From Pseudonocardia sp. SCN 73-27 (GTDB lineage: Bacteria > Actinomycetota > Actinomycetes > Mycobacteriales > Pseudonocardiaceae): a DNA stretch of 64,000 nucleotides. Positions 60,863 to 64,000 of this stretch are shown here, in pieces (position 1 is the stretch's first letter; every line of letters starts with the position of its first letter). The notes beneath the pieces are model-generated. The model was not told the origin of the DNA and made no database searches. It saw only the letters and a list, made by a program, of their open reading frames with translations. Made by a program: the position numbers and the translations under genes. The stretch spans positions 1 through 64,000 of the forward strand of contig MEGH01000099.1 of the NCBI GenBank assembly GCA_001725415.1. Reading direction: 5' to 3'.

Positions 60863-62038
60863 TCAGTGACGGAGGCCTGCCTGCTTCAGCAGCGGTAGGG
60901 CGTTGTCGCCGAAGTAGTCGATCTCCTGGTTGTAGTCGAGCATTCCCATGATCATCCCGTCCATGCCGCCGATGTCGTGGATGCGCTGCATCTCCTCGAC
61001 GACCTGCTCCGGGGTGCCGACGATCGGGTAGCCACCCCAGCCGGCGATGAAGCGCTCCTGGTAGGACGCGAGCTGGGAGGCGAAGGACTCGCTCTGCATG
61101 CCGAGCACCTTCATGACGTTGTTCGCGCCGTCGCGGTCGCCCATGTCGACGATGTGCTGGAAGTCGCGCTTGGCCTCGTCCTCGGTGTCGCGACAGACGA
61201 TCAGGCCATAGGTCATGGTCTGGATCTCACGCTGGTGGTCGTCGCGCGCCTTCGCCTTGAGCTGCGAGGTGTAACCGCTCATCGTCTCGACCGTGTCCAT
61301 CGCGGCGAAGTTGACATCGACGTTGCGAGCGGAGAAGTCGATGCCCGACTTCGAGTTGCCTGCATTGATCAGCGCCGGCCGCGGGCCCTGGTAGGGCTTC
61401 GGATAGGACTCGACGTCGAGGCTGCTGAAGTCCTGGGTCACGAAGTCGAAGGAACCCTCCTCCGTCCAGAGCTTGTTCACGAAGTCGATCCACTGCTGGC
61501 CGTAGACGTAGCGCTGGTCGTGCTCGCGCTGCTCGGCGCCGAACATCTCCATCTCCGGGGTGAACCAACCCATGACGAGGTTGAGCCCGAAGCGACCGTG
61601 GGACACGTGATCGGCAGTCGTCGCCATCTTGGCCGCGACGATCGGGTGCAACGTCGGCAGGTGCGAGGTGGCGAAGATGCCGATGTTCTCCGTGAGCGCG
61701 GCCAGACCGGTCGCCCACGTATAGGTCTCGAAGCAGGTGCCGTTGAAGTTGGTGCTGCTGCCGAAGCCACGCCAACGGGCCACTGGCACGAGGGCCTCGA
61801 AGCCGAGCCGGTCGGCCTTCTGCGCGATCTCGAGCGTGTGCTCCCAGGTCGGCTCGTAGGTGGTCTCGGCGTGGCTTATCGTCAGCCCGTACGAGCAGTT
61901 GGTGCCGAACAGCCCGAGCTTGAGCGGCTGATCGTTGAAGATCGGGTGCGTGGTGCGCCCGTCGGCGACCGGCCTGCGTTGGCCGTCCGGCCGTGGAGTG
62001 GCGGGGACGAGACCCAGACGTTCTGCTGCGCTGCTCAC
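60863..62038 (-). CDS. Luciferase-like monooxygenase, RutA/SfnG-like
   Basis: A 391-residue luciferase-family flavin monooxygenase whose conserved blocks ('LGLFGTNCSYGLTISHAE', 'PVARWRGFGGS'-like 'RWRGFGSSTNFNG', 'FATSHLPTLHPIVAAKM', 'GRFGLNLVMGWFTPEMEMFG') match the pyrimidine monooxygenase/dimethylsulfone monooxygenase group. Those enzymes use FMNH2 and O2 to break C-N or C-S bonds. GTG start. It is the last gene of the minus-strand module that runs 64000 to 60863, 24 bp after the HbpS-like gene. Confidence 0.88.
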   Translation of the reverse strand: MSSAAERLGLVPATPRPDGQRRPVADGRTTHPIFNDQPLKLGLFGTNCSYGLTISHAETTYEPTWEHTLEIAQKADRLGFEALVPVARWRGFGSSTNFNGTCFETYTWATGLAALTENIGIFATSHLPTLHPIVAAKMATTADHVSHGRFGLNLVMGWFTPEMEMFGAEQREHDQRYVYGQQWIDFVNKLWTEEGSFDFVTQDFSSLDVESYPKPYQGPRPALINAGNSKSGIDFSARNVDVNFAAMDTVETMSGYTSQLKAKARDDHQREIQTMTYGLIVCRDTEDEAKRDFQHIVDMGDRDGANNVMKVLGMQSESFASQLASYQERFIAGWGGYPIVGTPEQVVEEMQRIHDIGGMDGMIMGMLDYNQEIDYFGDNALPLLKQAGLRH

Positions 62039-62062
62039 GGGGTTCTCCTCAGATGTCCGGAG

Positions 62063-62497
62063 TTACTGGAGGCCGACGGCCTGCAACGCGCCCTGCGCGA
62101 CGGCCATGTCGTCGGTGTAGTGACCGCCGCTGACGCCGATCGCGCCGACGACCTCACCGTCGACGACGAGCGGGTAGCCGCCGCCGAAGGTCACCAGGCG
62201 GGCGGTGTGCGGGATCCCGATCCGCAACGGTTCGTCGTCCTTGATGAACTCGTGCCACTGGTCGGTCGGGATGCCGAACGCGACGGCCGTGTAGGCCTTG
62301 TCCTGCGAGATCTGCACCGACAGCAGCGGCGCGCCGTCCATCCGGACGAAGGCCTTGAGGGTGCCCTCCCTGTCGCACACCGTGATCACCATCGGCGTGC
62401 CGTTCCCGGTGGCCACCTCGGCCGCCCGTACGACGAGCTCCTGGGCGAACTCTGCGGTGATCGTCGAGACGCTGGCGGTCCTGGTCACATCGGTCAT
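62063..62497 (-). CDS. GlcG/HbpS-family protein (heme-binding-like), copy 2
   Basis: 144 residues, exactly the length of the copy at 1223-1657, and about 70 of 103 core positions are identical by hand alignment ('FVRMDGAPLLSVQISQDKAY', 'HEFIKDDEPL', 'FGGGYPLVVDGEVVGAIGVS', 'GGHYTDDM'). It lacks a signal peptide. It is flanked by an SDR and a luciferase-like monooxygenase, so in both modules the protein accompanies a flavin monooxygenase. Confidence 0.88.
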   Translation of the reverse strand: MTDVTRTASVSTITAEFAQELVVRAAEVATGNGTPMVITVCDREGTLKAFVRMDGAPLLSVQISQDKAYTAVAFGIPTDQWHEFIKDDEPLRIGIPHTARLVTFGGGYPLVVDGEVVGAIGVSGGHYTDDMAVAQGALQAVGLQ

Positions 62498-62525
62498 GTC
62501 ACTGCTCCTCGGATGGGGAATCGGT

Positions 62526-63287
62526 TCATCGGACGGACCAGCCGCCGTCGATGGGGATCGCGGCGCCGGTCATGAACGTCGAGTCGTCGCTCGCGAGGTA
62601 GAGCGCGAGCGAGACGATCTCCTCGGAACGGCCGAGCCTGCCCACGAGGTGGCCGTCCTCGAAGCCCTGCCAGATCGCGTCCTTCTCAGCGAGCCCGCTG
62701 ATGAAGTTGCGGGGCATCGGGGTGTCGACGACACCGGGGCAGATCGCGTTGACGCGGATCCCGTAGGGCGCGAGGTCGACTGCCGCGGCCTTGGAGAACA
62801 TGGCGAGCCCGCCCTTGGCGGCGCCGTAGGCCGCCATGTTCTCGAACGCCACGAGCCCGCCGACGGACGACACGTTGATGATCGAGCCGCCGTGCTCGAG
62901 CATCAGGGGGGCGATCTGCTTGGTGAGCAGGAAGACGCTCTTGAGGTCCACGTCGTGGACGAGGTCCCATTCCTGCTCGGTGGTCTCCAGCAGCGGCTTG
63001 CCCAGGATGATCCCGTGGTTGTTGTAGAGGACGTCCACCCGGTCGAACCGGGCGCCGACCTCGCCCGCGAACCGCTCGACCCCTGCCGATCCGACGAGGT
63101 CCGCGGTCACGAACGCGAAGTCGTGTCCCTTCCCGCGCAGTTCCTCCGCGAGCTGGGCACCGGCCTGCTCGTCGAGATCGGTGCCGAGCACCCGGCCGCC
63201 CTCCTCACAGAACAGGTGGCACGCGGCCTGCCCCTGCCCACCGGTGGCACCGGTGATGACGACGTTCTTGCCATCGAGCTTTCCCAT
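62526..63287 (-). CDS. Short-chain dehydrogenase/reductase
   Basis: A 253-residue classical SDR. The cofactor loop is 'VITGATGGQGQAA', the NNxG motif 'LYNNHGII', and the active site has Ser in 'INVSSVGGL' and YxxxK in 'AAYGAAKGG'. Asp in 'GTDLDEQ' favours NAD over NADP. The usual 'GIG' of the cofactor loop is 'GQG'. Substrate unknown; it likely oxidises a hydroxyacyl-CoA or alcohol of the same pathway as its neighbours. Confidence 0.92.
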   Translation of the reverse strand: MGKLDGKNVVITGATGGQGQAACHLFCEEGGRVLGTDLDEQAGAQLAEELRGKGHDFAFVTADLVGSAGVERFAGEVGARFDRVDVLYNNHGIILGKPLLETTEQEWDLVHDVDLKSVFLLTKQIAPLMLEHGGSIINVSSVGGLVAFENMAAYGAAKGGLAMFSKAAAVDLAPYGIRVNAICPGVVDTPMPRNFISGLAEKDAIWQGFEDGHLVGRLGRSEEIVSLALYLASDDSTFMTGAAIPIDGGWSVR

Positions 63288-63299
63288 CGGGACCTCTCC

Positions 63300-64000
63300 T
63301 CAGATGATTCCGCGCGCAGCCCACTGCTCGCGTCGTTCCCCGGCGACGCCGAGCAGGCCGCCGTAGATCTCGTCGTTGTGCTCGCCGAGCTCCGGCCCCA
63401 GCCACCGGACCCCGCCCGGTGTGTCGGACAGCCGTGGCGCCACGTTCTGCATCGGGAACGAGCCGAGCCGGTCGTGCACGAGGCGGACGATCGCGTGCCT
63501 GGCCCGGAAGTGCGGGTCGTCGAGCATGTCGGCGGCGGTGTAGGTGAGGCCGGCAGGCACGCCGGCCTCGTGCAGCAGGCCCAGCAGGTCGTCGGCATCG
63601 AGCGTCCGGCTCCACCGGGCCAGCAGCGCCATCACCGTGCCGAGCGCGGCGAACGTCCCGGCGAGGGAGTCGCCCAGCGAGATCCCGGCGCGACTCGGGG
63701 CCCGGTCGGCCTCCCCGGTGACATGGCGGATCCCGCCCATCGCCTCGCCGATGGACCCGAACCCGGCCCGCGACGCGTACGGGCCCGTCTGCCCGTAGCC
63801 GGTGACCCTGGCGAGCACCAGCCCCGGGCCGCGGGTCGACAGCTCCGGATAGCCGAGTCCCCAGCGTTCCAGCGTCCCCGGGCGGAAGTTCTCCACCAGC
63901 ACGTCCGCGGTCGCCACCAGATCACGCATGATCTGCTGGCCCTCCGCCGTCCGCAGGTTGCAGGTCACCGACTTCTTGTTGCGCGCGATGATCGGCCACG
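63300..64000 (-). CDS. Class III CoA-transferase (CaiB/BaiF), partial and with a central deletion
   Basis: The frame runs off the window at 64000 ('WPIIARNKKSVTCNLRT' continues upstream). The N-terminal CaiB features are clear: 'VLVENFRPGTLERWGLGY', 'ARVTGYGQTGPYASRAGFG', 'SLGDSLAGTFAALGTVMALL'. After 'MALLAR' it passes directly to 'WSRTLDADDLLGLLHEAGVP', which normally lies 100-130 residues further on. The missing block normally holds the catalytic Asp. Frame is kept, but the product should be inactive. Confidence 0.8.
   Translation of the reverse strand, partial: WPIIARNKKSVTCNLRTAEGQQIMRDLVATADVLVENFRPGTLERWGLGYPELSTRGPGLVLARVTGYGQTGPYASRAGFGSIGEAMGGIRHVTGEADRAPSRAGISLGDSLAGTFAALGTVMALLARWSRTLDADDLLGLLHEAGVPAGLTYTAADMLDDPHFRARHAIVRLVHDRLGSFPMQNVAPRLSDTPGGVRWLGPELGEHNDEIYGGLLGVAGERREQWAARGII

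Overview
This 64-kb window is very G+C-rich, has strong third-position G/C bias, and carries many GTG/TTG starts and ATGA/GTGA gene overlaps. With its ECF42-type sigma factor, luciferase-like flavin monooxygenases, P450s, paired acyl-CoA dehydrogenases and salicylyl-CoA-type hydroxylase, it looks like the chromosome of a high-GC actinobacterium, probably Pseudonocardia or a close relative (inference; no rRNA or marker gene is present). It is an accessory, catabolism-rich region with about 60 intact genes, several decayed ones, and no integrase or transposase that I could recognise.

Layout. 1-1.2 kb: ECF42 sigma factor. 1.2-7.6 kb (minus): eight-gene catabolic operon (HbpS/GlcG-like protein, NifU-like protein, amidohydrolase, enoyl-CoA hydratase, acyl-CoA ligase, SCP2-like protein, acetoacetate-decarboxylase-like protein, luciferase-like monooxygenase), then a TetR gene. 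9.0-16.0 kb (plus): branched-chain-amino-acid-type ABC importer with a fused LivH-LivM permease, and two acyl-CoA dehydrogenases. TGAC-N5-GTCA sites lie upstream of both operons and flank the tetR gene, suggesting one regulon: uptake, CoA activation and beta-oxidation of an organic acid. 16-18.7 kb: decayed stretch, pRiA4b ORF-3-like protein, alpha/beta hydrolase. 18.8-23.5 kb: GlxA-type regulator, copper amine oxidase and amino-acid/amine permease. 23.5-26.9 kb: MarR divergent from YceI, pirin, VOC and DUF5996 genes. 27-31 kb: M23-like lipoprotein, CLC protein, gene ruins. 31-34.2 kb: B12-binding radical SAM protein and MHS-type transporter. 34.2-38 kb: reductase lacking its flavin-binding segment, P450, hydrolase ruin, AraC regulator. 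38-44.3 kb: aryl-CoA operon (VOC protein, small protein, hydrolase, flavodoxin, salicylyl-CoA-5-hydroxylase-like monooxygenase, aryl-CoA ligase) with TetR and a well-formed promoter. 44.4-45.2 kb: two facing hydrolase ruins.

45.2-58.2 kb is the most striking part. A PucR regulator diverges from a nine-gene operon encoding a luciferase-like monooxygenase, a DUF917 protein, a hydantoinase/oxoprolinase-family protein and two complete, non-identical three-subunit molybdenum hydroxylases. This looks like a dedicated route for oxidising and opening an N-heterocycle. 58.2-60.5 kb: secreted protein divergent from a matrixin-type metalloprotease with a six-repeat WKG domain. 60.5-60.9 kb: tRNA T-arm-like relic. 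60.9-64 kb: second catabolic module (RutA-like monooxygenase, HbpS-like paralogue, SDR, and a class III CoA-transferase that has lost its centre), echoing the module at the left end.

A recurring oddity is genes missing an internal block or reduced to pieces (reductase, CoA-transferase, several hydrolases, a P450). This could be real decay or an assembly artefact and deserves a read-level check.
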